This document shows positions 1 to 6,839 of a stretch of 6,923 nt of DNA, one piece after another. Position 1 is the first letter of the stretch, and every line of letters begins with the position of its first letter. The notes under the pieces are model-generated. The model was not told the origin of the DNA and did no database searches. It was given only the letters and a program-made list of their open reading frames with translations. Location of the stretch: contig CAMPGR010000167.1 in NCBI GenBank assembly GCA_946885605.1, forward strand, positions 1 to 6,923, written 5' to 3'. Both the position numbers and the translations under genes were made by a program. This stretch comes from an uncultured Pseudomonadota bacterium. GTDB lineage: Bacteria; Pseudomonadota; Gammaproteobacteria; Burkholderiales; SG8-41.

Positions 1-1685
1 TCGGACAGCACCGCGTAATAGAAGATGAACATGTGCGCGGCGAAGTCCGGCACTTTGAGCGTGATGAGCGCCGGGGCCGCGATCACCGCGCAGATGATGT
101 AGGAGGCGGTCACCGGCACCGCGAGCCCGACGATCCACACGATGAGCGCGGTGTAGAACGCCGTGAGCAGCAGCTTCATGTCGTGCAGCAGCTCGGGCGT
201 GCGCTCGGCACCGAAGAACGACCAGAAGCTCACCAGCCCCTGCGCACCGGCGTCCGCATAATTGAGCACGATCGAGCTGAACTTGAGACCCAGACCGGTG
301 AGCGTCACCACCCCCACGATGATCCCGGCTGCCGCACACGTCATGGCCACGCCCAGCACGCTGATCGAGCCGCCGGCGAGCGCTTTCACCAGCCCCGATT
401 CCCACAGGCCCTTGATCCACGGCAGACGCCCTCGGAACCAGTCGTAGGGAATGAGGGCGGAATCGCGCTGGAAGAAAGAGAGGACGGCGGTCGTGACGGT
501 CGCCCAGAAGACGGACAGGACGGGCGAGTAGCCCAGGAGCATGAAAACGACGATCGCGATCAGCGACACGAAATGGAACCAGTAGCGCCGCGCAAGCTCG
601 AGCGCGCGGTGATGCTTTTCCAGCGCGACCGTGTGCATCGCGAACTTGCGGGCGTCGATTTCCACCATCAGGAAAATCGCCAGGTAGAAAAGGAGCGTCG
701 GTATGGTGGCCATCAGGATCACGTCGAGGTACGAGATCTTGAGGAACTCCGCGATCAGGAACGCGGCGGCGCCCAGCACGGGCGGGGAAATGATCGCCCC
801 GAGGCCCCCGGCGGCAAAGAGACCGCCGGCCGCCTCCTTGCTGTAGCCGGATTTCGCGAGCAGCGGATACGCGACGGAGCCGAGCGTCACCGTGGTCGCC
901 ACCCCCGAACCGGACGGTCCACCGAGCAGAAAAGAACCGAGCACGACCGCGCGCCCCGCGCTCGAGGGCTTCCCGCCCATCGCCGAGAACGAGAAATCGA
1001 TGAAGAACTTGCCCGCGCCGGAATACTGCAGGAATGCGCCGAAGATCGTGAAGAGGATGATGAGCGTCGAGGACACGTCGATCGCGACACCGAAGATCCC
1101 TTCGAGCGTCATGTAGAGCGAGCCGGTCAGCCGCGCGATGTCGTAACCCTTGTGCGTCCACGGCGCGGGCAGGTACGGACCCAGCATCGCGTAGGCGATG
1201 AAGAGGCTCACGATAAACGGCAGGATCCACGTCGAGCTGCGGCGATTGCCCTCGAGGATGAGGAGGATCAGCGCAACACCCACGACCTGATCGAGCGTCG
1301 TCGGCACGGTTGCGCGATCGCCCAGCAAGTCGCCCCAGTAGAGGATGTAGCCCACGATCGCGATGGAGAGGAGCGCCGCGATCACGTCCCACCACATCAG
1401 CCGGTGGCGAAAGCGCTTGGCGGCGGGAAACAGCAGAAACGTGAGGGTCAGCGCGAATCCGACGTGGATGGGCCGCAACTGGTAGGCCGGCACGATCTCG
1501 ACCGCGGCGTAGAGATGAAAAAGCGACATCACGACCGCGAGCGCTGTGACGATTACGCCGAGCGCGCCGCCATAGCGGTTGTGTACGCCCTCTTCCTCCT
1601 CGATCAACTCTTCGACGCGCTGACGCGCTTCCGCGCTCAGCGCCTCGTCGCCCTGCGCCGCGTCAGGTTTCTCTTCCGCAGACAC
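1..1685 (-). CDS. TRAP transporter fused permease, 4TM/12TM type (DctQ-DctM fusion), C-terminus cut off by the window edge
   Basis: This is an integral membrane permease of a TAXI-type TRAP transporter, which imports organic acids using an ion gradient and substrate delivered by a periplasmic receptor. The minus frame is open from a GTG at 1685 to base 1, giving 561 codons. The N-terminus is a charged, Glu-rich cytoplasmic stretch (about residues 1-36). Small-subunit-like hydrophobic segments follow at about 39-63, 74-90, 99-117 and 133-145. The large-subunit part begins near 153. The family signature is clear: GSFLLGGPSGSGVATTV (250-266), a Gly-rich loop ending in SPPVLGAAAF (300-309), CAAAGIIVGVVTLTGLGLKF (450-469) and a final visible AAHMFIFYYAVLSD (549-562, the last codon incomplete). 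Relatives continue for roughly another 80-150 residues. The GTG is preceded by GGGGGAG four bases upstream; an in-frame TTG directly before it (1688) is the alternative start. It lies downstream of its receptor gene, separated by 235 bp that contain a terminator. The family call is firm; the substrate is unknown. Confidence 0.93.
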   Translation of the reverse strand, partial: MSAEEKPDAAQGDEALSAEARQRVEELIEEEEGVHNRYGGALGVIVTALAVVMSLFHLYAAVEIVPAYQLRPIHVGFALTLTFLLFPAAKRFRHRLMWWDVIAALLSIAIVGYILYWGDLLGDRATVPTTLDQVVGVALILLILEGNRRSSTWILPFIVSLFIAYAMLGPYLPAPWTHKGYDIARLTGSLYMTLEGIFGVAIDVSSTLIILFTIFGAFLQYSGAGKFFIDFSFSAMGGKPSSAGRAVVLGSFLLGGPSGSGVATTVTLGSVAYPLLAKSGYSKEAAGGLFAAGGLGAIISPPVLGAAAFLIAEFLKISYLDVILMATIPTLLFYLAIFLMVEIDARKFAMHTVALEKHHRALELARRYWFHFVSLIAIVVFMLLGYSPVLSVFWATVTTAVLSFFQRDSALIPYDWFRGRLPWIKGLWESGLVKALAGGSISVLGVAMTCAAAGIIVGVVTLTGLGLKFSSIVLNYADAGAQGLVSFWSFFGAERTPELLHDMKLLLTAFYTALIVWIVGLAVPVTASYIICAVIAAPALITLKVPDFAAHMFIFYYAVLS

Positions 1686-1724
1686 CAAACTCCCCCATCG
1701 TTCGCTTGCGCTTGCGTGGCGGCC

Positions 1725-1733
1725 ATCTTAGCA
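1725..1733 (-). promoter_or_regulatory. Candidate extended -10 promoter for the TRAP permease
   Basis: Read on the minus strand, this is TGC followed by TAAGAT, matching the extended -10 pattern TGnTATAAT at four of six hexamer positions. No convincing -35 box sits 16-18 bp upstream, which is tolerable for an extended -10 promoter. Transcription would start near 1718, leaving a leader of about 33 bases before the GTG at 1685. The site lies just downstream of the terminator that ends the receptor transcript, so a promoter is expected in this gap. The call is by eye only. Confidence 0.4.
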
Positions 1734-1766
1734 CAGGGTTTTCGACGTCCCGGGCAACGCGCGAAC

Positions 1767-1797
1767 AAAAAACCCCGTCGTGGAAGACGGGGCTTTT
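1767..1797 (-). terminator. Rho-independent terminator after the TAXI receptor gene
   Basis: A perfect 7-bp stem (CCCCGTC at 1773-1779 paired with GACGGGG at 1786-1792) closes a six-base loop. On the minus strand it is followed immediately by six T residues (the A run at 1767-1772), and A residues on the other side extend the pairing. It sits about 125 bases after the receptor stop codon at 1921 and 80 bases before the permease start. On the plus strand the T tract is TTTTCTT, so the hairpin could work both ways, but no plus-strand gene ends here. Confidence 0.85.
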
Positions 1798-1804
1798 CTT
1801 TGAT

Positions 1805-1902
1805 TCGTCATGCGCCACGATGACGATGGTTACTGCTCGTGATTCCGTTCAATGAGCGGAATGCAGGCCACAGTGGATCCCAGCCGGGCGCTGGGATGAC
1901 GA
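1805..1902. repeat. Hairpin-rich intergenic segment, possibly a dispersed repeat with short terminal inverted repeats
   Basis: This non-coding segment between the receptor stop and the terminator holds three inverted repeats. CGTCAT (1806-1811) pairs with ATGACG (1820-1825). ATTCCG (1842-1847) pairs with CGGAAT (1857-1862). ATCCCAGC (1877-1884) pairs perfectly with GCTGGGAT (1890-1897) around a five-base loop. The outer ends TCGTCAT (1805-1811) and ATGACGA (1896-1902) are also exact inverted repeats of seven bases. The GGATCCCAGC...GCTGGGATGACGA style resembles the short palindromic repeats scattered between genes in many proteobacteria. Only one copy is visible here, so repeat status is inferred. 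It may instead be a simple mRNA 3' structure. Confidence 0.4.
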
Positions 1903-1920
1903 GCGGACAACGTCGGCTCG

Positions 1921-2886
1921 TCAGTTGAGGTTGACGCCTTTTTCCTTGAAGTACTTGAGCGCGCCCGGATGGTACGGCACCGGAGTCGCGGAAGTCTTCT
2001 GCTTCTCCAGCTTGAAGTTGGCCGCTTCCTTGTGCACGGCGATCAGCTCGTCCCGCTTGTCGAAGATCGTCTTCACGATGTTGTACGCCGTCTGGTCGCT
2101 CATGTTCTCGTGCGCGACCAGGATGTTTGCGACCGAGGCCTGCTTGTTATCGGACGCCATCCCGGGATAGTTTGCTTTCGGGATGGCGTCCTGGATGTAG
2201 AGATTGCCGTACTTCTTGTTCATCGCCGGGACGAGATCCGCATGGTCGATGAGCTTGATCTTCACCCCAGGCGTGGCAGCGAGATCGGTGACCGCGGCGG
2301 TGGGGAGTCCGCCCACCCAGAAAAAGGCATCGATCTTCTTGTCCTTCACCGCGTTGACCGATTCGGCGACACCGAGCCGCTCGCGCTTCATGTCGCGGTC
2401 CTTGTCGAGCCCCGCCGCTTCGATGACGCGAAACGCCATTACTTCGGTCGCGCTCCCCGGCGAGCCCGTCGATACGCGCTTGCCCTTGAGATCCTTGATG
2501 GTGTTGATGCCGGTTCCGTCGACGCTCACGACATGCATGTGGTTGGTGTAGAGCACCATCAGCGTGCGCAGCGGCACCTTGCTGCCCTTGAACTTCTCCG
2601 CGCCGCGATAGGCATCCTGGCTCGCGTCCGCCATCGCAAGCCCGATATAGGGCTTGCCTGTGGCGATGAGCTTCAGGTTGTCGACCGACCCGCCCGTCAC
2701 TTCTGCGGTTGCCTGCATGCCGGGGACATACTTCGAGAGCACGTTCGCGATGCCGCCGCCGAGCGGGTAGTACACCCCACCGGTGCCGCCGGTGCCGATC
2801 GAGAGATTGACTTTCTCCTGCGCCGCGACCGGCACGGCGAGCGCCGCGCCGAGCGCGAGCACGAATCCGAGCATGAGCTTATGCAT
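1921..2886 (-). CDS. TAXI family TRAP transporter solute-binding protein (periplasmic receptor)
   Basis: This 321-residue protein is the extracytoplasmic substrate receptor of a TRAP transporter. It would bind an organic acid in the periplasm and deliver it to the fused permease encoded just downstream. Residues 1-22 form a Sec signal peptide: a Lys at position 3, a hydrophobic stretch, and an Ala-rich end VAA before QEK. The mature part opens with the TAXI hallmark IGTGGTGGVYYPLGGGIA (30-47). It continues with ATAEVTGGSVDNLKLI (59-74), the hinge and ligand-loop region STGSPGSATEVMA (139-151), FFWVGGLP (188-195) and the terminal PYHPGALKYFKEKGV (304-318). Length is typical of the family. The start is well supported by AGGAGG at 2891-2896, four bases before ATG. 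It is read in the same direction as the VOC gene, 89 bp behind it, but has its own promoter candidate. Family TAXI members are often linked to glutamate or dicarboxylates; the ligand here is not predictable. Confidence 0.95.
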   Translation of the reverse strand: MHKLMLGFVLALGAALAVPVAAQEKVNLSIGTGGTGGVYYPLGGGIANVLSKYVPGMQATAEVTGGSVDNLKLIATGKPYIGLAMADASQDAYRGAEKFKGSKVPLRTLMVLYTNHMHVVSVDGTGINTIKDLKGKRVSTGSPGSATEVMAFRVIEAAGLDKDRDMKRERLGVAESVNAVKDKKIDAFFWVGGLPTAAVTDLAATPGVKIKLIDHADLVPAMNKKYGNLYIQDAIPKANYPGMASDNKQASVANILVAHENMSDQTAYNIVKTIFDKRDELIAVHKEAANFKLEKQKTSATPVPYHPGALKYFKEKGVNLN

Positions 2887-2923
2887 GGTTCCTCCTGTAA
2901 TGGAATGTCGTGGGAAGACGCGC

Positions 2924-2953
2924 AGTTTAGTGAGGTTGCGCGGCGCCGGTCAA
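2924..2953 (-). promoter_or_regulatory. Candidate sigma70-type promoter of the TAXI receptor gene
   Basis: On the minus strand TTGACC (2953-2948) matches the -35 consensus at five of six positions. TAAACT (2929-2924) matches the -10 consensus at four of six, with an 18-bp spacer. The predicted start near 2917 gives a leader of about 31 bases containing the AGGAGG site. Its presence in the 89-bp gap argues that the receptor can be transcribed independently of the VOC gene upstream. Confidence 0.5.
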
Positions 2954-2954
2954 C
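2935..2954. promoter_or_regulatory. Putative operator: 20-bp imperfect palindrome over the receptor promoter
   Basis: The bases read GTTG NN CGGCGCCG NN CAAC, symmetric at 16 of 20 positions around the central GGCGCC. The palindrome overlaps the -35 hexamer at 2948-2953 and most of the -35/-10 spacer, where binding of a dimeric repressor would block RNA polymerase. No regulator gene is present in the window and the site is not matched to any known family. High GC raises the chance of accidental symmetry in the core; the matching GTTG/CAAC arms are the more telling part. Confidence 0.35.
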
Positions 2955-2975
2955 TCGCGGAAATCGCTGCTATTT

Positions 2976-3407
2976 CTAGGGCTTGACCGACTTTGCAAAC
3001 ACCTGCGAGAGGTCGCTGAACGCCTTGAACTCGAGCGCGTTGCCGCAGGGATCGAGAAAGAACATCGTCGCCTGTTCGCCGGTCTCGCCCTTGAAGCGGA
3101 CGTGCGGCTCGATGATGAACTCGACGCCGGCGCGCGTGAGCTTGTCGGCAAGCGCCTGCCACGCCGGCATGGAGAGAATCACGCCGAAATGGCGCACCGG
3201 AACGTTGTCCCCGTCCACCGCGCTGGTCTCGCGGTGTCCGGCTTCCTGCGGCGCGAGGTGCGCGACAATCTGGTGGCCATAGAAGTCGAAGTCGACCCAG
3301 TTTTCCGAGCTGCGGCCTTCGGGGCAGCCGAGGAGCCCGCCGTAGAAAGCGCGCGCCTGGGCGAGGTCGGTCACGGGAAATGCCAGATGAAAGAGCGGCA
3401 GCGTCAT
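2976..3407 (-). CDS. VOC superfamily protein (glyoxalase/dioxygenase-like fold)
   Basis: This 143-residue cytoplasmic protein has two beta-alpha-beta-beta-beta modules typical of the vicinal oxygen chelate superfamily, whose members use a divalent metal for isomerisation, extradiol cleavage or thiol-transfer reactions. The first module runs [20 protein letters not shown] (6-25) to [10 protein letters not shown] (42-51). The second runs [19 protein letters not shown] (72-90) to [15 protein letters not shown] (116-130). Plausible metal ligands are His7, His50, His73 and Glu126, the positions used in glyoxalase I-like proteins, so an active metal site is likely. The reaction cannot be named. The ATG at 3407 was chosen because it starts exactly at the beginning of the fold; the frame stays open far upstream, but that part lies opposite the enolase-superfamily gene and is not protein-like. 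The ribosome-binding site is weak. Divergent from the enolase-superfamily gene (75-bp gap) and upstream of the TAXI receptor, it may belong to the same metabolic unit. Confidence 0.87.
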   Translation of the reverse strand: MTLPLFHLAFPVTDLAQARAFYGGLLGCPEGRSSENWVDFDFYGHQIVAHLAPQEAGHRETSAVDGDNVPVRHFGVILSMPAWQALADKLTRAGVEFIIEPHVRFKGETGEQATMFFLDPCGNALEFKAFSDLSQVFAKSVKP

Positions 3408-3482
3408 GTCGTCGCGACTTCTGGGTGGCGTTCGAAAAAGGGTGGCATTATACGGGTTTTCCCTCAGCAGAGAGCCGGCCAC
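3408..3482. promoter_or_regulatory. Divergent promoter region between the VOC and enolase-superfamily genes
   Basis: All leftward and rightward transcription diverges from this 75-bp gap. On the minus strand there is an exact TATAAT at 3452-3447, placing the VOC transcript start near 3440 with a leader of roughly 33 bases; no good -35 box is seen at 16-18 bp. A rightward promoter is less clear (TATACG at 3449-3454 is the best -10-like word). A 7-bp direct repeat GGGTGGC occurs at 3423-3429 and 3440-3446, 17 bp apart, flanking a TTCGAA palindrome, and could be a regulator binding site. Confidence 0.5.
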
Positions 3483-4622
3483 ATGCCCAAGATAGAATCG
3501 GTTTCCGTCTGCGTCGCGCGCGTGCCGCTCGACGTCGTCACTTCGTTTGCGACGCGCACGGTGAGCGCGCGCGATTACTGCCTCGTCAAGGTGCGCTCCA
3601 CGGAAGGCGTCGAGGGGATCGGCTTCTGTTACGTCGGCAGCGCCGGCGGCAACATCGCGAAAGTCGCCGTGGAGGAGCTGCTCGCGAAGAAGCTCATCGG
3701 CCAGAACTCGCTGCGCATCGAAGGGCTGTGGCAGGACATGTACCAGGACTCGCTGCTGCAGGGCCGCTCCGGAAGCGTCATGCGCGCGCTCAGCATATTG
3801 GATATCGCGCTGTGGGACCTGAACGCGCGCACTGCGACCCTTCCGCTTCATCACTATCTCGGCGCCTATGTCATGGGGGAGGTGCCGGCGTACGCGAGCG
3901 GCGGCTACTATGTCGAGGGCAAGACGCCGAAGATGCTGGGCGAGGAAATGGCGTCTTACGTGAAGGCCGGGTTCAAGGCGGTGAAGATGAAGGTGGGGCG
4001 GCTCTCGCCGCGCGAGGAGGAAGCGCGCGTCAAGGCCGCGCGCGAGGCGGTGGGCCCGGACATCGTGCTCACCCTCGACGCCAACAACGCGTGGAGCGAT
4101 GTGCCGACCGCGCTCACCTACATGAAGCGCTACGAGCCGTACGACCCGTACTGGATCGAAGAGCCGTTCGGGCCGGACGACATCGACGGGCATGCCAAGC
4201 TCGCGGAACTGACGCCGGTCACCGTCGCGACCGGGGAAATCGCCTACGGCCGCTGGTATCACAAGGAGCTGCTCGACAAGCGCGGCGCGGAAATCCTGCA
4301 GACCGACGCATGCGTCTGCGGCGGGATCACCGAATGGAAGCGGATCGCCGCCACCGCCGCGTCCTACGGGGTCACCATGTGCCCGCACTGGTTCCACGAC
4401 GTCCACGCGCCGCTCGTCGCAGCGACGCCCAATGCGCGTTACGTCGAATTCTTTCCCGACGACCAGGTGCTCAACTTCCGGCGGCTCATCGACAAGCAGC
4501 TCGCGCACAGGAACGGCAACCTCGTCCTGCACCAGACGCCCGGGCTTGGTTTCGACTTCGATGAAAAAGCGGTGAAGAAGTATGCGCTGGACACGGCGCA
4601 GCCGTGGACAGTGGTGAAATAG
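3483..4622 (+). CDS. Mandelate racemase/muconate lactonizing enzyme family protein (enolase superfamily, probable acid dehydratase or racemase)
   Basis: This 379-residue cytoplasmic enzyme would abstract the alpha-proton of a carboxylate substrate and stabilise the enolate on Mg2+. The N-terminal capping domain spans about 1-125 and the TIM-barrel about 135-360. The mandelate-racemase-type residues all appear: the KxK pair Lys168/Lys170 (AVKMK); metal ligands Asp199 (LTLDANN), Glu226 (WIEEP) and Glu252 (ATGE); and the His-Asp dyad Asp275 (QTDACVCGG) and His302 (CPHWFHD). Glu322 (YVEFF) sits at the usual last-strand glutamate position. With both a KxK motif and a dyad, either racemisation or dehydration of a hydroxy or sugar acid is possible. 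No known subfamily could be assigned with confidence. The ATG at 3483 begins the characteristic PKIESVSV strand; its ribosome-binding site is poor. It is divergent from the VOC/TRAP arm and probably cotranscribed with the next gene 54 bp downstream. Confidence 0.93.
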   Translation: MPKIESVSVCVARVPLDVVTSFATRTVSARDYCLVKVRSTEGVEGIGFCYVGSAGGNIAKVAVEELLAKKLIGQNSLRIEGLWQDMYQDSLLQGRSGSVMRALSILDIALWDLNARTATLPLHHYLGAYVMGEVPAYASGGYYVEGKTPKMLGEEMASYVKAGFKAVKMKVGRLSPREEEARVKAAREAVGPDIVLTLDANNAWSDVPTALTYMKRYEPYDPYWIEEPFGPDDIDGHAKLAELTPVTVATGEIAYGRWYHKELLDKRGAEILQTDACVCGGITEWKRIAATAASYGVTMCPHWFHDVHAPLVAATPNARYVEFFPDDQVLNFRRLIDKQLAHRNGNLVLHQTPGLGFDFDEKAVKKYALDTAQPWTVVK

Positions 4623-4664
4623 ATACGCAAGCTTCGAACCGGCGAGTGTGGCGCCGCCAACGCG

Positions 4665-4670
4665 AAGGAG
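4665..4670 (+). promoter_or_regulatory. Ribosome-binding site fixing the start of the haem/propeller protein
   Basis: AAGGAG lies six bases before the ATG at 4677, a near-ideal Shine-Dalgarno site. The ATG is followed directly by a signal-peptide sequence, so the start is secure. Confidence 0.75.
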
Positions 4671-4676
4671 AAGGCA

Positions 4677-6839
4677 ATGCGCGCGTCACATCGCTTATCT
4701 GGATTCGTCGTATCGGTAGCGCTCCTTGCGCTCGCCGTGGCATGCGCGGGCCCGCGCGGTACTGAGAACGATCCAGGCTCCGCCATTCGTCTCGGGCCGA
4801 ACGATCTCGGCGGCGTCGCGACGAGCCGCAAGGGCCCCGAAGCCGGGGTCTGGGTGATCGCCGAGACGCTCGACCTTCCGACGCGCTACGCCAAGATCGT
4901 CGTCACCGACGACATGGGCCGCTATGTCATCCCGGATCTGCCCAAAGCGCGCTACAGCCTATGGGTGCGGGGCTACGGGCTCGTCGATTCGCCCAAAGTC
5001 ACTGCTCAACCGGGAAGTATCGTGCCGCTGAAGGCGGTGATCGCGCCCAACACGGCGGCGGCGGCCGAGTACTACCCGCCGATCTACTGGTACTCGATGC
5101 TCAGGATCCCGGCGAAGTCCGAATTTCCCGGCACCGGATCGAACGGCAACGGCATCCACGAGGCGGTGAAGAGCCAGCCGGAATGGTTGAACGTCGTGAA
5201 GACCAACGGCTGCATGTCGTGCCATGCGCTCGGCACGCCGGGCACGCGCAAGATGCCGGAAGCATTCGCGAAGCTCGGGTCCTCGACCGAAGCGTGGGCG
5301 CGGCGCATCGCCTCGGGGCAGGCGATGACGCAGATGGTGACGCGCGTCAATCAGCTCGGCGCCGAGCGCGCGCTCGCCTTGTGGGCCGACTGGACCGACC
5401 GCATCGCCGCGGGCGAGCTTCCGTCCGCCACGCCGCAGCGTCCGCAGGGCGTGGAGCGCAACGTCGTGCTGACGCTCTGGGACTGGAGCCGCCCCACGGC
5501 CTACCTGCACGACTTGATCGGGACCGACCGGCGCAAGCCCACCCTCAATCCGAACGGCAAGTTTTACGGCTCGCCAGAGGAAAGCACGGACTACGTGCCG
5601 ATCCTCGATCCGATGACGCACGCCGCGACCGAAGTGAAACACCCGGTGCGCGACCCCGGGACGCCCTCCTCGAAGAGTGCGCCGATGGCGCCGTCTCCCT
5701 ATTGGGGCGACGCGCCGATCTGGGACAGCCAGACGAGCAATCACAATCCGATCATGGACGAGCGAGGGCGGGTGTGGTTCACCGCGCGCGTGCGCCCGCC
5801 GCAAAACCCGGCATTCTGCGGCAAGGCGTCCACTCATCCCTCGGCAATGGCGTTTCCGATCGAGCGGGCGAACCGGCATCTCTCGATGTACGACCCGCGT
5901 AGCGGCGAATTCACGCTGATCAGCACGTGCTTTCCGACCCATCATCTGATCTTCGCCGAGGACAGCGAGCACACGCTATGGACTTCGAGCGGCGGTGCGG
6001 GCGCCGGGGTGCTCGGCTGGCTCAACCGCAAGGTATTCGAAGAGACGGGAGACGAAGCCCGCGCGCAGGGATGGACGCCGTTCGTTCTAGACACCAACGG
6101 CAATGGCAAGCGCGACGCCTACGTGGAGCCCAAAGCGCCGCTCGATCCGACAAAGGACAAGCGCGTGCATCTCGGCCTGTATTCGGTGGCAGTGAATCCT
6201 GTCGACGGTTCGGTCTGGGGCACGGCGCTCGGATTTCCCGGCCATGTCGTGCGTGTCGCGCCGGGCGCGAATCCCACCGAGACCGCGCTCGCTGAAATTT
6301 ACGAGCCGCCGTTTCCGGGATACGGGCCGCGCGGCGGCGACATCGATCGCAACGGCGTTTTCTGGGCGTCGCTCGCGAGCGGGCATCTCGCGAGTTTCGA
6401 CCGGCGGAAATGCAAGGCCCTGAACGGGCCGAGAGCAACCGGCAAGCACTGCCCAGAGGGCTGGACGCTCCATCGTTTGCCCGGCCCGCAATTTCGCGAT
6501 GTCCCGGATCCGGGCAGCGTAGAGTCGAGCTATTACACCTGGGTCGACCAGTTCAACGCGTTCGGGCTGGGAACGAACGTACCGATCGCGACCGGCAATC
6601 TCAACGATTCGCTGCTCGCGCTGGTCGACGGCCAGTTCGTGAACCTGCGCGTGCCCTACCCGATCGGCTTCTTTACGAAGTGGGTGGAAGGACGGATCGA
6701 CGACCCGGGGGCCGGCTGGAAAGGCCGGTCGCTGTGGACGACTTACTCCACGCGCACCATGTTCCATCTCGAAACCGGCAAAGGGACGCGCCCCAAGGTC
6801 GTGCGCTTTCAGTTGCGCCCCGATCCGCTCGCGCACTGA
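4677..6839 (+). CDS. Exported multidomain protein: carboxypeptidase-regulatory-like domain, single haem-c motif, propeller-like C-terminus
   Basis: This 720-residue protein has no function I can name. Residues 1-23 form an export signal ending AVAC-AG; Cys23 could be a lipoprotein cysteine, but Ala at -3 makes the lipobox weak, so ordinary periplasmic secretion is equally possible. About 44-124 resembles the carboxypeptidase regulatory-like beta-sandwich: GVWVIAETL, then [28 protein letters not shown] Tyr/Pro-rich linker follows (131-150). CMSCH (179-183) is a covalent haem-c site, with Met217 or Met220 possible distal ligands and a helical tail to about 248. From about 255 the chain looks like a propeller of the virginiamycin-B-lyase/SMP-30 kind, with recurring strands bearing Trp367, Trp435, Trp514, Trp563 and Trp687. 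DTNGNGKRD (472-480) is a likely Ca2+ loop. Cys381, Cys418, Cys579 and Cys592 could form disulfides. It probably shares a transcript with the enolase-superfamily gene. Electron transfer or a periplasmic hydrolase/lyase role is conjecture. Confidence 0.85.
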   Translation: MRASHRLSGFVVSVALLALAVACAGPRGTENDPGSAIRLGPNDLGGVATSRKGPEAGVWVIAETLDLPTRYAKIVVTDDMGRYVIPDLPKARYSLWVRGYGLVDSPKVTAQPGSIVPLKAVIAPNTAAAAEYYPPIYWYSMLRIPAKSEFPGTGSNGNGIHEAVKSQPEWLNVVKTNGCMSCHALGTPGTRKMPEAFAKLGSSTEAWARRIASGQAMTQMVTRVNQLGAERALALWADWTDRIAAGELPSATPQRPQGVERNVVLTLWDWSRPTAYLHDLIGTDRRKPTLNPNGKFYGSPEESTDYVPILDPMTHAATEVKHPVRDPGTPSSKSAPMAPSPYWGDAPIWDSQTSNHNPIMDERGRVWFTARVRPPQNPAFCGKASTHPSAMAFPIERANRHLSMYDPRSGEFTLISTCFPTHHLIFAEDSEHTLWTSSGGAGAGVLGWLNRKVFEETGDEARAQGWTPFVLDTNGNGKRDAYVEPKAPLDPTKDKRVHLGLYSVAVNPVDGSVWGTALGFPGHVVRVAPGANPTETALAEIYEPPFPGYGPRGGDIDRNGVFWASLASGHLASFDRRKCKALNGPRATGKHCPEGWTLHRLPGPQFRDVPDPGSVESSYYTWVDQFNAFGLGTNVPIATGNLNDSLLALVDGQFVNLRVPYPIGFFTKWVEGRIDDPGAGWKGRSLWTTYSTRTMFHLETGKGTRPKVVRFQLRPDPLAH

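Noticed and set aside
33..1823. A 596-codon open frame on the plus strand.
   Set aside because: It is antisense to the TRAP permease. Its product is a low-complexity string of Arg, Glu, His and Asp with no fold, as expected when a GC-rich gene is read on the wrong strand, while the minus frame shows clear family motifs.
1969..2979. A 336-codon open frame on the plus strand.
   Set aside because: It is antisense to the TAXI receptor, has biased composition and lacks motifs; the minus frame has a signal peptide, a ribosome-binding site and TAXI signatures.
3102..3482. An upstream extension of the enolase-superfamily protein (to 506 residues).
   Set aside because: The extension overlaps the VOC gene on the other strand and is not similar to any capping domain. 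The family N-terminus starts at ATG 3483.
3408..4532. A long minus-strand N-terminal extension of the VOC protein, to 518 residues in total.
   Set aside because: The extra part lies opposite the enolase-superfamily gene and is Arg/Val/His-rich without any recognisable domain. The VOC fold begins exactly at the ATG at 3407.
4640..4656. An inverted repeat CGGCG/CGCCG between the enolase-superfamily gene and the haem/propeller gene, considered as a terminator.
   Set aside because: The stem is only 5 bp and no T tract follows, so it is not a convincing intrinsic terminator and cotranscription remains likely.
4743..4745. Cys23 of the haem/propeller protein as a definite lipoprotein anchor.
   Set aside because: The preceding residues are Ala-Val-Ala rather than the usual Leu at -3. 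Kept only as a possibility.
4959..5972. Long minus-strand and alternative plus-frame open readings inside the 720-residue gene (also 6087-6911 on the minus strand).
   Set aside because: They are Arg-rich shadows without a ribosome-binding site or domain. The haem motif, signal peptide and Shine-Dalgarno site all support the 4677-6839 frame.
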